Assembly: GCA_035041965.1 (NCBI GenBank)
Contig: JAPYMA010000131.1
Span: forward strand, 1-64,000
Direction: 5' to 3'
DNA from: Anisakis pegreffii
Lineage: Eukaryota > Nematoda > Chromadorea > Rhabditida > Anisakidae
Length of the DNA: 64,000 nt
Shown here: piece after piece, positions 1-12,100 of the stretch
Position numbering within the stretch: the first letter of the stretch is position 1
How the letters are laid out: each line of letters starts with the position of its first letter
Program-made: the position numbers and the translations under genes
Notes under the pieces: model-generated
The model's input: only the letters and a program-made list of their open reading frames with translations
What the model was told of the DNA's origin: nothing
Databases searched by the model: none

Positions 1-1426
1 AGTATCGTATCGCTTGTTAGGTTGATCGCTCGGATTGTATTGATATGAACTTGAGGAAAACTACGAATTAATCATTTAATACTGTTCTAGATCAGAGGTG
101 ATCGAGACCGGACAAACCGTGACACGTTAAGCGATACTGTCACTGGTCATCACCTCGGATCAAAGGTGAGGAATTGAATCATTTATGGGGTGGTTTAATT
201 TGTTTGTTGGTGATATGTAATGACTTTATTGTTAATCAATCTTGTTAATTTCTCTTGATCAAGCAGAATGGTATATTCTTCATGTATGGGTATTGTGTGA
301 ATATTCTCTGTTAGATGGGTTAGTGTATAAAACAGTTGTGTGATAACAGTCATAATAATGATAGAGATGTTGATATTTTTGATAATGTAGCAATGCGATA
401 TTTGCTTGAAAATGATACATCTTGTTATCATTAAACCGTCATCTACTTCCAGGTAAAGTCGCGCGCTAATCGTTCTAACCGGATGACGAGTGACGACAAC
501 CGATGATGATGGGTCGACGGCAATCGACGACGTTATCAGCGCAACATCTCGTGGGTGGATCAATTATCAACAATATCGCCTGGATATATCGGATCAAAAC
601 AACAGCAAGCAACAATTTAACGAATCCTCAATTCAACAATATTATTCAACAATATTCAAAAAATATTGCATGGTGGCGCAAAGAAGCGTCAGGTTAATAG
701 TTTCAACTTGTACTTAGGGACACAGAATAAAATTCAGTTGTGGTCAGTGGCCACTTTTTTGATTCACTTCCTTTATTATTCTTTAATTCATTTATGAGTA
801 TTGTCAACTATGTTTGTATATGTTGTTAATTACATATAAATCGTGCGTTATTTGCAACTGAATAATTAAAAATAGATACAATACAGTGGCAGATGTTATG
901 GTGCATTGTCAGATTTTATCATTGTCGATCATAAATTTGTGAACGTATTTATGATGCCTCGTATGATTTAACTGGGGGGATTTTTTAGTGCTTTTTAATG
1001 CAGTTGCTAATGTTATTTGCATTATGTTACCATCACTGCTTTGTATTATTGTTACTGTCACTGTATTGTCAAATGTTGAGAAGTTTAGCTCTTTTGAAAC
1101 AATTTGATATCAAAGGAAAAATATTATAAATTCTGACTTAGATTATTATCTGTTGGATTTGGTTTTCTATTTATTCTTTAATGTTGTGAATTAACTGAAT
1201 TGTATATTACATATAATGTGTATATTCATGTATGTTGCCACAAATTATTATGTATGCTTTCATTATTTCTATATTTGTTTATTCATTTTGTACATTCATT
1301 GTTATTGTGAATATTGTAAGCCTTTTTATACGGGATGTGGGTAGGGCGAAGGAGGGATGCGGCACGTAACGACCCGCTTAACTCCGGAGCCAGAGGTAGG
1401 GACTTGGACTGGCTATAGAAGTCTCT
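1..1426. other. Left edge, no supported gene
   Basis: I see no gene I can support here. Around 440-710 the base composition rises and reading frames are open on both strands (one antisense frame of 122 codons at 195-563, two overlapping plus-strand frames at 490-717). Three competing frames over the same bases, no family resemblance and no clean start or splice signals argue against choosing one. The rest is AT-rich with short T and A runs. Confidence 0.5.
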
Positions 1427-1572
1427 GAGGAGAAATCTCTCAGGTGTTTGTGGTTACTCGCCGAAGCTTATCTATTAGCTAGTGTCATGGCGGCATTCAT
1501 ACACATTCTATGATGACATCCTCATATCCCATGCCAGTGCAGCTATTGTCCGTCATTAGTGCTAATAAGGTA
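1427..1572 (+). repeat. Detached partial copy of the 430-bp repeat
   Basis: This stretch matches the part of the 430-bp unit that starts at 2388, beginning with the GAGGAGAAATCTCTCAGG block and ending near GGTACTTGATAA. It is separated from the main array by about 600 bp of unrelated sequence. Just downstream, the end of the unit (CCGTCATTAGTG...) recurs near 1618 and forms an 11-bp perfect inverted repeat (1606-1616 with 1632-1642). It looks like an older fragment of the same repeat family. Confidence 0.9.
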
Positions 1573-2177
1573 CTTGATAACATTGAGAAATTAGTGATAT
1601 TATTAGTATCTTATTATCCGTCATTAGTGAGTAATAAGATACCTGATATGGCCCATCCCACCTGATTGAAATTTTTTTCAGTTTGTGCACCTCACCATCC
1701 CCCCCTCCTCTCTCCTTCCCAATGTGGACTCTACTACGTGAATCTGTGTTGGACTCTAGCATAGATATGAGACTCGCACACTTGCTGATATGTATTGAGG
1801 TAGCTGTCACAGCATAACTTAATCTGATTTAACTTAGTCATAACTTTCACTTGACCTAGCTTGACTGCGACTGTATTATAAGTTCACTGAACGAAAACTT
1901 TGAAACAACTTGACTGGAAATTTAGCACATGTTCACTTAAGTTTGTGTAGCGATTAGTGGGCTCTGACTTTGCTTAAGCAAACGTTAGTTCAATGTCACT
2001 GTGAGCCATATTAGCATGCGATTTAGAGCGATACTTAGCCATCTATGGACAACCTGACACAGTATCCTAGTCATGTCATGGCTCTCGAAATTGGTCTCTC
2101 GTTATATGTAGAGGTGTCACATCAGAGAATATATAGTTTGTTGCGAGAAGAGTTGTGACTGGGGTTGATAATAATTG

Positions 2178-4700
2178 CACTGGCATATGAAAGGAAGAGA
2201 AATATCCCTATAAAACTGAGTTTCACGAACGTAGGGTATGAATCGCACCATGAAGTTAGCGGTAGGTCTGGAAAGTTCGCCTGGACCGCTCACCTGTAGA
2301 GTCGAGTTGCTGAATGGTGACTCGTCTTCCTCTTAATGATGTTTGATAACAGCTGGAATAATGTTCCAATGTTATCAAATGTGCTATGAGGAGAAATCTC
2401 TCAGGTGTTTGTGGTTACTCGCCGAAGCTTATCTATTAGCTAGTGTCATGGCGGCATTCATACACATTCTATGATGACATCCTCATATCCCATGCCAGTG
2501 CAGCTATTGTCCGTCATTAGTGCTAATAAGATACTTGGTAACTTTGAGAAATCAATTCAGATGAGAGGAGAGGCATTATAGGTTCTTAAGTTTTGATTTG
2601 ATAGCTACACTGGCATATGAAAGGAAGAGAAATATCCCTATAAAACTGAGTTTCACGAACGTAGGGTATGAATCGCACCATGAAGTTAGCGGTAGGTCTG
2701 GAAAGTTCGCCTGGACCGCTCACCTGTAGAGTCGAGTTGCTGAATGGTGACTCGTCTTCCTCTTAATGATGTTTGATAACAGCTGGAATAATGTTCCAAT
2801 GTTATCAAATGTGCTATGAGGAGAAATCTCTCAGGTGTTTGTGGTTACTCGCCGAAGCTTATCTATTAGCTAGTGTCATGGCGGCATTCATACACATTCT
2901 ATGATGACATCCTCATATCCCATGCCAGTGCAGCTATTGTCCGTCATTAGTGCTAATAAGATACTTGGTAACTTTGAGAAATCAATTCAGATGAGAGGAG
3001 AGGCATTATAGGTTCTTATGTTTTGATTTTATAGCTACACTGGCATATGAAAGGAAGAGAAATATCCCTATAAAACTGAGTTTCACGAACGTAGGGTATG
3101 AATCGCACCATGAAGTTAGCGGTAGGTCTGGAAAGTTCGCCTGGACCGCTCACCTGTAGAGTCGAGTTGCTGAATGGTGACTCGTCTTCCTCTTAATGAT
3201 GTTTGATAACAGCTGGAATAATGTTCCAATGTTATCAAATGTGCTATGAGGAGAAATCTCTCAGGTGTTTGTGGTTACTCGCCGAAGCTTATCTATTAGC
3301 TAGTGTCATGGCGGCATTCATACACATTCTATGATGACATCCTCATATCCCATGCCAGTGCAGCTATTGTCCGTCATTAGTGCTAATAAGATACTTGATA
3401 ACTTTGAGAAATCAATTCAGATGAGAGGAGAGGCATTATAGGTTCTTAAGTTTTGATTTGATAGCTACACTGGCATATGAAAGGAAGAGAAATATCCCTA
3501 TAAAACTGAGTTTCACGAACGTAGGGTATGAATCGCCCCATGAAGTTAGCGGTAGGTCTGGAAAGTTCGCCTGGACCGCTCACCTGTATAGTCGAGTTGC
3601 TGAATGGTGACTCGTCTTCCTCTTAATGATGTTTGATAACAGCTGGAATTATGTTCCAATGTTGTTAAATTTGCTATGAGGAGAAATCTCTCAGGTGTTT
3701 GTGGTTACTCGCCGAAGCTTATCTATTAGCTAGTGTCATGCCGGCATTCATACACATTCTATGATGACATCCTCATATCCCATGCCAGTGCAGCTATTGT
3801 CCGTCATTAGTGCTAATATGATACTTGATAACTTTGAGAAATCAATTCAGATGAGAGGAGAGGCATTATAGGTTCTTATGTTTTGATTTTATAGCTACAC
3901 TGGCATATGAAAGGAAGAGAAATATCCCTATAAAACTGAGTTTCACGAACGTAGGGTATGAATCGCACCATGAAGTTAGCGGTAGGTCTGGAAAGTTCGC
4001 CTGGACCGCTCACCTGTAGAGTCGAGTTGCTGAATGGTGACTCGTCTTCCTCTTAATGATGTTTGATAACAGCTGGAATAATGTTCCAATGTTATCAAAT
4101 GTGCTATGAGGAGAAATCTCTCAGGTGTTTGTGGTTACTCGCCGAAGCTTATCTATTAGCTAGTGTCATGGCGGCATTCATACACATTCTATGATGACAT
4201 CCTCATATCCCATGCCAGTGCAGCTATTGTCCGTCATTAGTGCTAATATGATACTTGATAACTTTGAGAAATCAATTCAGATGAGAGGAGAGGCATTATA
4301 GGTTCTTATGTTTTGATTTTATAGCTACACTGGCATATGAAAGGAAGAGAAATATCCCTATAAAACTGAGTTTCACGAACGTAGGGTATGAATCGCACCA
4401 TGAAGTTAGCGGTAGGTCTGGAAAGTTCGCCTGGACCGCTCACCTGTAGAGTCGAGTTGCTGAATGGTGACTCGTCTTCCTCTTTATGATGTTTGATAAT
4501 AGCTGGAATAATGTTCCAATGTTATCAAATGTGCTATGAGGAGAAATCTCTCAGGTGTTTGTGGTTACTCGCCGAAGCTTATCTATTAGCTAGTGTCATG
4601 GCGGCATTCATACACATTCTATGATGACATCCTCATATCCCATGCCAGTGCAGCTATTGTCCGTCATTAGTGCTAATAAGATACTTGATAAGTTTGAGGA
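2178..4700 (+). repeat. Tandem array of 430-bp units, about 5.9 copies
   Basis: The sequence beginning CACTGGCATATGAAAGG recurs at 2178, 2608, 3038, 3468, 3898 and 4328, exactly 430 bp apart each time. A second landmark (GAGGAGAAATC) recurs at 2388, 2818, 3248, 3678, 4108 and 4538. Copies differ at only a few positions, so the array expanded recently or is homogenised. Each unit has a hairpin (2342-2379 in the first copy: outer arms TTTGATAAC/GTTATCAAA, inner arms TGGAA/TTCCA) and a second stem with AGCGGT/ACCGCT ends (2258-2290). No open frame spans a unit, and I see no 5S rRNA, SL RNA, snRNA or tRNA signature. It is either satellite DNA or a tandem non-coding RNA locus. Confidence 0.97.
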
Positions 4701-4960
4701 ATCCATTTAAATGGGATGTGAAGCATTGTGGGTTCTGTAGTTTGTTAGCGAGGAAATGTTTGAATATCATCAAATTTTAAAGTCATCGCCTCTGTTCGTA
4801 ATAGTGGTCCACTTGCGAGAGCTTATATCGTGGGCCAGGGTTGAACTGGATGACTGCGGTTTGGGCTGCGGATAGAGGTTAGAACTTTCTCTTGACCGCT
4901 AACGTAAGGTACTCTCAGGCTTGGAATGAGTTGATATGTGTGTCCTCAATAAGGTGTTTC
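4701..4960 (+). repeat. Diverged continuation of the 430-bp repeat
   Basis: The array does not stop cleanly. Sequence after 4690 still aligns loosely with the unit, for example AGTTTGAGGAATCCATTTAA against ACTTTGAGAAATCAATTCAG, and the stem region is recognisable at 4868-4899. There the outer GCGG/CCGC pairing is kept while the inner arms have changed to AGAG/CTCT. This reads as an old, decayed unit at the array edge. Confidence 0.65.
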
Positions 4961-7900
4961 TGAGACAGCATTTTTGGGGTTATATTGTGAAATTTTCTCA
5001 TATTTCATAATTTGAGCACTCAGATGATAAGTTGAGGAATAATACTTTGATGATGTTCATTGTTGTTTATGACAAATTGTTTGATTGTCCCGTTGCCATG
5101 ATTATTTCTTGTTTCTTGTGATGATTATTTCGTGTTTTCATGCCTTCATCACTTTGTTCATCCTGTCGTTGTTCATTACCGTGTTCTTTATGCTGTCGCA
5201 CCAAGCACAATGAGGGGAAGTATTGCTAGGCATGATTCAGTGGCAATCCATGATTGAGACAGAATCGCAAAATGCGTAGAGCACCCTGCACAAATTATCC
5301 GGGTGCAATTGGACGTCACATGATAAGGACAGGCTCAAGTTTGAAGCTCTTGCCTGGACGTAAGCTCATAACTTTGCTGAGATTTGGATAAATTTGAAAA
5401 TGTGAATGGTGCGTGGCGCGACAACTGTATTAAATGTTTTTCCACGTGTTACCACACGTTACACCGAAATCGCCTGAAAGGATCAACGAGTCGTCAGGAT
5501 CTGTCGAGTTTAGGATTGTTATGGCAGCAACTGTTGCAGTTTTCTGACGATAGGTTTGAGTGGATTCAAGTACAGTGTAGGTTCTAGGATTGTTTACATC
5601 GCAGTTGGAGACTAAGAACTTGAAATTCAAAGGCTTCTTGAAGTAATGATGTGAGAAGGCATTCAGAAAGTTTACTAATACAAAACGGTGTTAGTGATTC
5701 AGCAAAATGTAACTGAAATGAGTAATCATGAATTGAGGAACATCTCATGGGAAGATCGCACACATAAAATAAGCATAGTGAGACAGTTGTCGAGCAATGA
5801 ATTAGCTTCTTTCGAAGAGCATGATGATATGACAAAAGAACAAGAATTCTTGAATAAGGTGATAGATCTTCTCGGAAGGAGACGGAGTTTATGAAAGACA
5901 TTTAATCATTTAGCATAGGATAGGAATTGCAAAGCAAGTAGGGCATTCGTGGTATAGCGTGTAATGCATGTTAGCGTAAATCCTACGATGAGGTCAGTAG
6001 GTTATAATGAGCGTCACTGTTTGAGATTTAGTAATATGCACAGAAAAGGTTGCTGTATGTGACTTATGTTCAATTTTTTCTTCTGTGGAGAGCATGCAAC
6101 TTCGGAAAAACCCTCTGCTTTTCCCTCCGGCAGCCGTGAGTCATGCTTCGTGTCGAAATCTTCAATAGTATTCAGTCAGCGCTTCTGAATGTTCGTGCAT
6201 GCTCTCCTTTCCTACTATCTGAGTGAGGATATTCGTGAGTAACCACGCAAGGACGGTGGCAACTGCAATGGTAAGTGCTCAAGTACATAGTAAATGTAAC
6301 GGTAATGTACATGGCAACTGGAATGGTAAATGTACATTCATGCTCCTGTTTCCAGCTGTAACGCTCAAGCCCAACGTCATTTCATTCACTTCGCTAGTAG
6401 AAGCTTTTGGAATCTCAGGTCACTCCACCCAGCAGCCAGTAGAAACACATAATTTCTCGACAATGCGGATTTTGAAATCGTAATAGATATGTATGGTCAG
6501 GGTTTTGTGAAGTTTCTAATGAGATGATTTTTTGCGATAAGATAGGTACCAATCGGTTCAGCTTGACGAGTGTACAAAGAAAAGTATAGAATTATGGCTG
6601 CGTGAGATAAGTGAGGTCAGAAAAATCCTCCAAAAGGACAGTGGTACACAATGTTGTAATTGTTTCGTTTTTTTGGTTTTTTCTGAGAAATTGGACGGAA
6701 GAATTCGCTATGATGGTGCTTAGAAATCGGGTAGTGACACATTTTGCGATCAGAACGCAAGAATGGCAACAACTAGTGAGTTTATTCATATTTCACTGCG
6801 TGCAGTGCCAAATTTGTGATGCCAAATTTGTGATACTCTAAAAGATATATCCATTGGCCGAAAATTCTGAAACGACGATTTTCGCGGTTTTTAAGCTTCT
6901 GTTGGTGGATCGGAGTTCTCCTTGCGATATTGTTGTTTAGACAGCCAAAGCCATTTTAAAACCGTTCTGAGCGTCTCAAAATGTTTATCCTAAGCTGAGA
7001 TATGATATGTCGAAATTGCGGATTTCGAGATAGTAAAGGGTTATTAGGTAAGGATTTTTGTGAGATTTTTAGCGGAGAAATTTTTTGCTCCTTTTTCGAT
7101 AATTTTGATATTTTATTTCCATGTAACACCACACAAGTTATTACTATTCATCTTTATTTATTAAAAATCTTTCATAATACTCATTTACATCATTACTGTC
7201 TACAACATTACTTTCATAATATATTGTAACATTTTTTCAAATGCATAATAACCATCACGAATTATTTCAAATTAAATATACACGATTTAAACCCACAACA
7301 ATAAAAAATACCAATGAGCATTGCATGAAAACATGATAGTATTATGAAAAATCTGTAAACAAAAGCAAATATCACTGAAAATAAAACAAAAGGTAATGGA
7401 ACATAATGATACTTCATAATGAATGTAAGTCGAAGTAATTACAATTTGATTCAATTGAAAGAAAGAAATAAAGAAAGATTAAATTATACTAATCAAGAGA
7501 TCTGTGATTACCTTCTGTGCTTGTAGAGAATTCAATTCTCTTTCCAATGGATTACTTGGCATTGACCGACCAAATTTCTGTTCCAGCACTTTTTCCATTT
7601 CAATTGCTTGCAAAGGCATTATTTCTCTCCATGAAGATTCTTTTTAAGTTACAATCTCCAAAACTAAACGATGAATTTCCCTGAAACCTTCTGCGCTTGT
7701 AGAGAATTAAATTTGGAATTAAACGCGAAGGTTATGCTACGACTATTTCTCGTTATTAGGTTTCACGGCTTCGTTCATTCCGTTCGTTTTGTGCGCTTTT
7801 ACGATGCGTTTTCCTCTCCTTCTCTCACCTTTGAAAATTCGGTCCCGCGCGCGTACGAAAGTGCAATTTGGCTTCTTTTCCCCCAACCGTGTTGAGATTG

Positions 7901-8421
7901 GCGAATCGACCGTGTACGGCTGATGTTTCTAGCCGATGACGTTATGAACATTAATTGGATAGAATGCCGTAAGCATTTCAGGAAATTTGTTTAATTGTTC
8001 TTTTTCCGTGACTTTTTTTTCTGCAATATTTCCAATCAATGGATTAAGTAGAGTGTTTCAAATGAGTGGCTGTTGCTTGAGCTTAGCCCATATCTGTACA
8101 AGATGACTGCTTGAATAGTTTGAACTTTTAATCATTGCTCAAAGGTGTTTGATTTCGCTTATTGTTTATGATATTTGTTTGTTGAAAGTGGAGCCTAAGC
8201 GATATGTTCGGTGACGTAAGCTGCAGTTGCTTGACATGTGTTCTCGTGTGTGGATCTTAGCTCTACATCATATTGTCTGTTATTAGTGCAACGCTGACTG
8301 ACTTGGAAAGAATATTGCAGTTGTTTTCAATGGCATATAAGCGTGTTTAGCAGATTTCACTGTGCTCGTTAAGTTGGCTGATTTCAATTTCAGTTTTAAT
8401 ATTCGATGAATTTCTTTCAGA
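4961..8421. other. Intergenic region with one inverted repeat
   Basis: No gene is supported. Open frames here are all under 110 codons, without family resemblance. Notable items are an 11-bp perfect inverted repeat (6087-6097 with 6197-6207) around a more GC-rich centre, a run of C then A at about 8611-8631 just inside the next gene's first intron, and a short direct repeat around CTTGTAGAGAATT (near 7523 and 7690). The region before 8420 may hold the promoter and outron of the zinc-finger gene. Confidence 0.5.
6087..6207. repeat. Short inverted-repeat element
   Basis: GGAGAGCATGC at 6087-6097 is the exact reverse complement of GCATGCTCTCC at 6197-6207. The ends enclose about 100 bp that is richer in G and C than the surroundings. 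It could be a small non-autonomous transposon remnant or a hairpin. I saw no target-site duplication that would settle it. Confidence 0.5.
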
Positions 8422-9180
8422 ATGATGAACGTTTGTACAGTTTGCGATGAGACCTACTCATCAATATGGGTGAGTATTTTATTCTGTAGTCATCGCAAAG
8501 TGAAGATGCCTTTCTGCTCCGAATGTGCATCTATGAATTACAGGAGCAACCTTTCAACGAGTTATTTCGAACATTACATCAAATCGAGTCTTTATTGCCA
8601 CTTAACCCCCTCCCCCTCCCCCCCCAAAAAAAGTGATATTGTCTCAAAATTTGTTCTCTCACTGATTGAGTAGGGAATGCTACGAATCTTGAGAAGTTGT
8701 TGAGGTGATGAAGTAAATTTGAAGTATTCAAAATTGCAGGCAAAACGTGAGCACGATGTATCAATGCTTCACCATGTTCGCCTGGAACAAGCTGGTGACG
8801 ACTGCGAGCATGTCTGTCGAATATGCAAATTTATTTGCAAGGAGTTATCTGAATATTCAAAGGTTGTTGATTTTCTAATTCATTTGGGTCTTTTGTCGGC
8901 ATGGCTGATTCAGTTCTGATCATTCCCTATCGTTATTGTTGATCACCTGATGTGTTCGCTTTAGATAATTTTTATTTGTAAACCTTCAAATGCTTGCTCG
9001 GTAACAAAAAGTTTACTTGGGCAATCTTCTGAATAAGAATAAATGCGATATTTACAGCATGTTGATACAACAACGCATAAAGAGAAACTGACACATGTTC
9101 GAATGCGACGTGCAGTTTTTGAAGATATCAGTGAAGATTCGACAATACCGCCATTTGAAGATATTGTAGCGGTCTGTTAG
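8422..9180 (+). CDS. Two-finger U1/matrin-type zinc-finger protein
   Basis: Three exons (8422-8469, 8740-8862, 9058-9180) join in phase 0 to give 97 residues. The protein is almost entirely two zinc fingers of the form C-x2-C-x12-H-x5-H: C5, C8, H21, H27 and C42, C45, H58, H64. This spacing is the one known from U1-type/matrin fingers, which often bind double-stranded or structured RNA. Both fingers become complete only when the introns are removed, which is strong support for the model. The ATG follows the acceptor TTTCTTTCAG by one base, as expected for a trans-spliced mRNA, although an upstream exon cannot be excluded. The tail (about 70-97) is acidic. A charged frame near 9583-9655 could be a further exon if a donor near 9177 is used. 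Role inferred only: RNA binding, probably nuclear. Confidence 0.72.
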
Positions 9181-12100
9181 AACTATATTTATTTCTGTTT
9201 GCATTCGAAAATCTCAGTCTATATCCCACGATTAATTCTTACTGAGGCTTATATGTTACCAACAAAAAGGCGAATCCATATCCGTTCAGAGTGGAACAAT
9301 TCTATTACGATTTCAGTCTTGCCTTTTGAGAAATCTTCTGCTATGTCAAAGCTGAATGCATTATGTACTTATTATCAGGCGAATGAAATAGATTCTGTTC
9401 ACGAAATAAGCATATTTACCGCAATTCTAAGAAATATCTTTTTTTGGGAGGTGTCAAATCCCCAGCAGAAATCCGTCATCATAACAGAAATCACCAGGTT
9501 CAGTATCAACTTTGTAATGATGGCGTAATATTGTCACATTAAAAAGCGTATTTGCATCATCTGATGAACGTTTAACAATCAGATTCAAAAGAAAGAAGTA
9601 GAAAAGATGAGGAAGTGAATGAGAAAAAAAGCGAAACGGTTAAAAAATTTGACTGATATAATTGGATGTCTTACGAAACGAATCTTGTTAGCATCGAAAC
9701 AACGATGCAAATTAATGATGAAACAGTGGTAATGTTCCTAAGCAGCATGACTTTCTTCTTGGAGATTTCTTATTATTACGTTTATCAGTCATCTTTCTGC
9801 CCGTATTCTCGTCTGGCATTTGCTCAGTTGTTTTCTCATTTCCCTAATAGCGCATAAAATCATGCCAACATATTCCCCCTAAACTGTTGAATTATGTGTG
9901 CTTTTTTCTTTTCAGCTAAAAGCATTTCTCAATTTTGCTTCCTTTTTTCCAGATATCAATTTTTACATAAGCGCGATTCGATTGCCAAGAGTTTAAGAAT
10001 GACTTTTGATCAACATTGCTCTGTGTTGTGTCAGTATAAATAGTTCTTCTTAGAGAGTTAAACTAGCGAAGTTTCGTATGCGGTTTTTTCATCGCCTTCA
10101 GTCACAACATTACTGTCTTTCTATCCATCCTGTGAAAATGTGCGCCGATGATACGATTGTTAGCTGTTGACACGAGTGATTGTTGATGCCCATTCTTAAA
10201 TTGGAGTTTTTATCTTGGACGTTTCTTAGTAAAAAATGAAGGCTGTTCCGAAATCGTGAAAAAGATTTTCGATTCGAAACTTTCGCATAGTAGGAAATTC
10301 ACTATTTTGTTTCATTTAAATCAAAGTGACTGCTCGAAAGTGAAGAACTTACGATATGTGATCGAAGAACCGCTGCAAAGTCCTACCTCATCGCCTCATC
10401 GTGGCGCAGCGGTGACCCTGGCCGTCTGACAGCTATGGTAGTGGGGTGTGTGCTTCGATTGATTGATGATTCAAGAAGCGCGAAAACCCCGGCAGGTGTT
10501 ACCATACTACAAAGGTGTCAGACTACCAACCCGGGCTTGAATTGGCTCTTTTATGAAAGTGATGAGAAGAGCTGTATTCGTTTATTACCCGAGGCTGGAG
10601 GCTAGCTAAGCAGAGGAGGCATCATTTCGAATTGAAATATTGGATGGCTAGCTGAAAGCCTGCGGGTGATTTCAATGAGATATGAAAGGTAATTTATGAA
10701 ACAGTTGAGTATATTTTGGTCGGTAGTATTTAAAGGGAGCATTGTGCTTGATGAAGTAAAATGATTGAAATTTTTGTGGTTTTTGAAAGTATCGTTTTGA
10801 ATTCGATTATGCAGTTGAGCGTTGTTTTTTTTGACTGGTATGCTTTCTTCCGTTTTAAGTGCTATCTTGCGGCTGTTAAAATGCCTTTTGGCGGAACGCA
10901 TTCGATATTCTTTTTGTAGTGATTTTCGGGAAGAACGATTGATAAACTGAGCTGAGCGTCTTATGAAATGAACAAATAAACGAAATCGTAGCATGACTAA
11001 CGCTCGATAATATTGTATGGCATTAGTGAGAATGAGGATAATCTCCAAAATTGATCGATTAATAATTAATGTTTGTTGAGAAATTTTTCTTTTTTTTGTT
11101 TTCTGTATCTTTTCGTATAAGATATAGGCAAGATAAATAGTCGATTTGTAAGAAGAGTGAATGGTTTTGTACGGATGAGAAACGAAAGAGTGGCTTTTGG
11201 AAGATGTATTTGAGCTTGATGGAGGTCAAAGATTTAGTGAACTTGCTGAGGTGAGTGGTTTAGGTGATCGGGCGAGTTCGTTCATCTCTTCATGTACCAT
11301 TTTGATTCATTCAGTTATGCGTTCCGTTGCAGTATTGCAGTATCTTTTCATCGATATGTGGTGTCGTAAATAATTTGCAGTATTACGCTACATCATTTTC
11401 TAAATTTTATGTTCTTTACGGATTTTTTCGTCTTTTGATGAGTAGATGGAAAATACAAATAATAATTTGTGCAGTTACGAAATTTGATGAGAAACATTCA
11501 CCTTCTGATATTTTTTAATCACCAACCTCGACAGTTTGTTCACCATTGGAAAGCCAATGTTCAAAGATTCCAACGACCAATTTTGTAATTTGCAAACGAA
11601 ACTGAATCTGCAGGCAAATGATTTCACTTATAATTAAATGAATTGCAAACGTTACGGTTATACATAGTAGTTGAAATTACATCTCAAAATGATAGTCAAC
11701 GAGAATTCATTAGATAGTATGCTTCCGTCTAAGCAAAGTATTGAAGCAAAAGCGATGAATTACTAGCGTTTGCTTTGTTGCTATTAAAGAAATAGGGAAC
11801 TTACCGCGCAATTTCCATTAGAAATTGCGGTTTTATTGATTTCGTTCGACGAAGAGGAATATTTGAAGTATTGAAGAGATTTTAAACCGTTTTATGACAA
11901 TCAACTCGTATAAATGAATTGATGAGTATGATGGTTGTGTTAAACGGATGTGAAATAATTGAATTAATGAAGTGTCAGTCAGAAATTAATGATAAACAGC
12001 AAACATCGACCACTTCTAATGTTTGCTTTTTGAATACGGTTGAAGGTAAGTGTTAGAAGAATACTTGCAACGTTGACAGTTTAGTTGAGTTAGAGTTAGT

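Noticed and set aside
195..563. 122-codon antisense frame at the left edge
   Set aside because: Overlapping plus-strand frames are open over part of the same bases, the second half is low-complexity Ile/Thr, and no splice or family evidence favours it.
2178..4700. Array units as 5S rRNA, SL RNA or snRNA genes
   Set aside because: I looked for the usual landmarks (5S core, SL1-type leader, Sm site, U1-U6 signatures) and found none.
10602..11048. 148-codon antisense frame
   Set aside because: An open frame of this length is not far from chance in 64 kb at this base composition. It has no recognisable domain, no signal peptide and no supporting splice sites.
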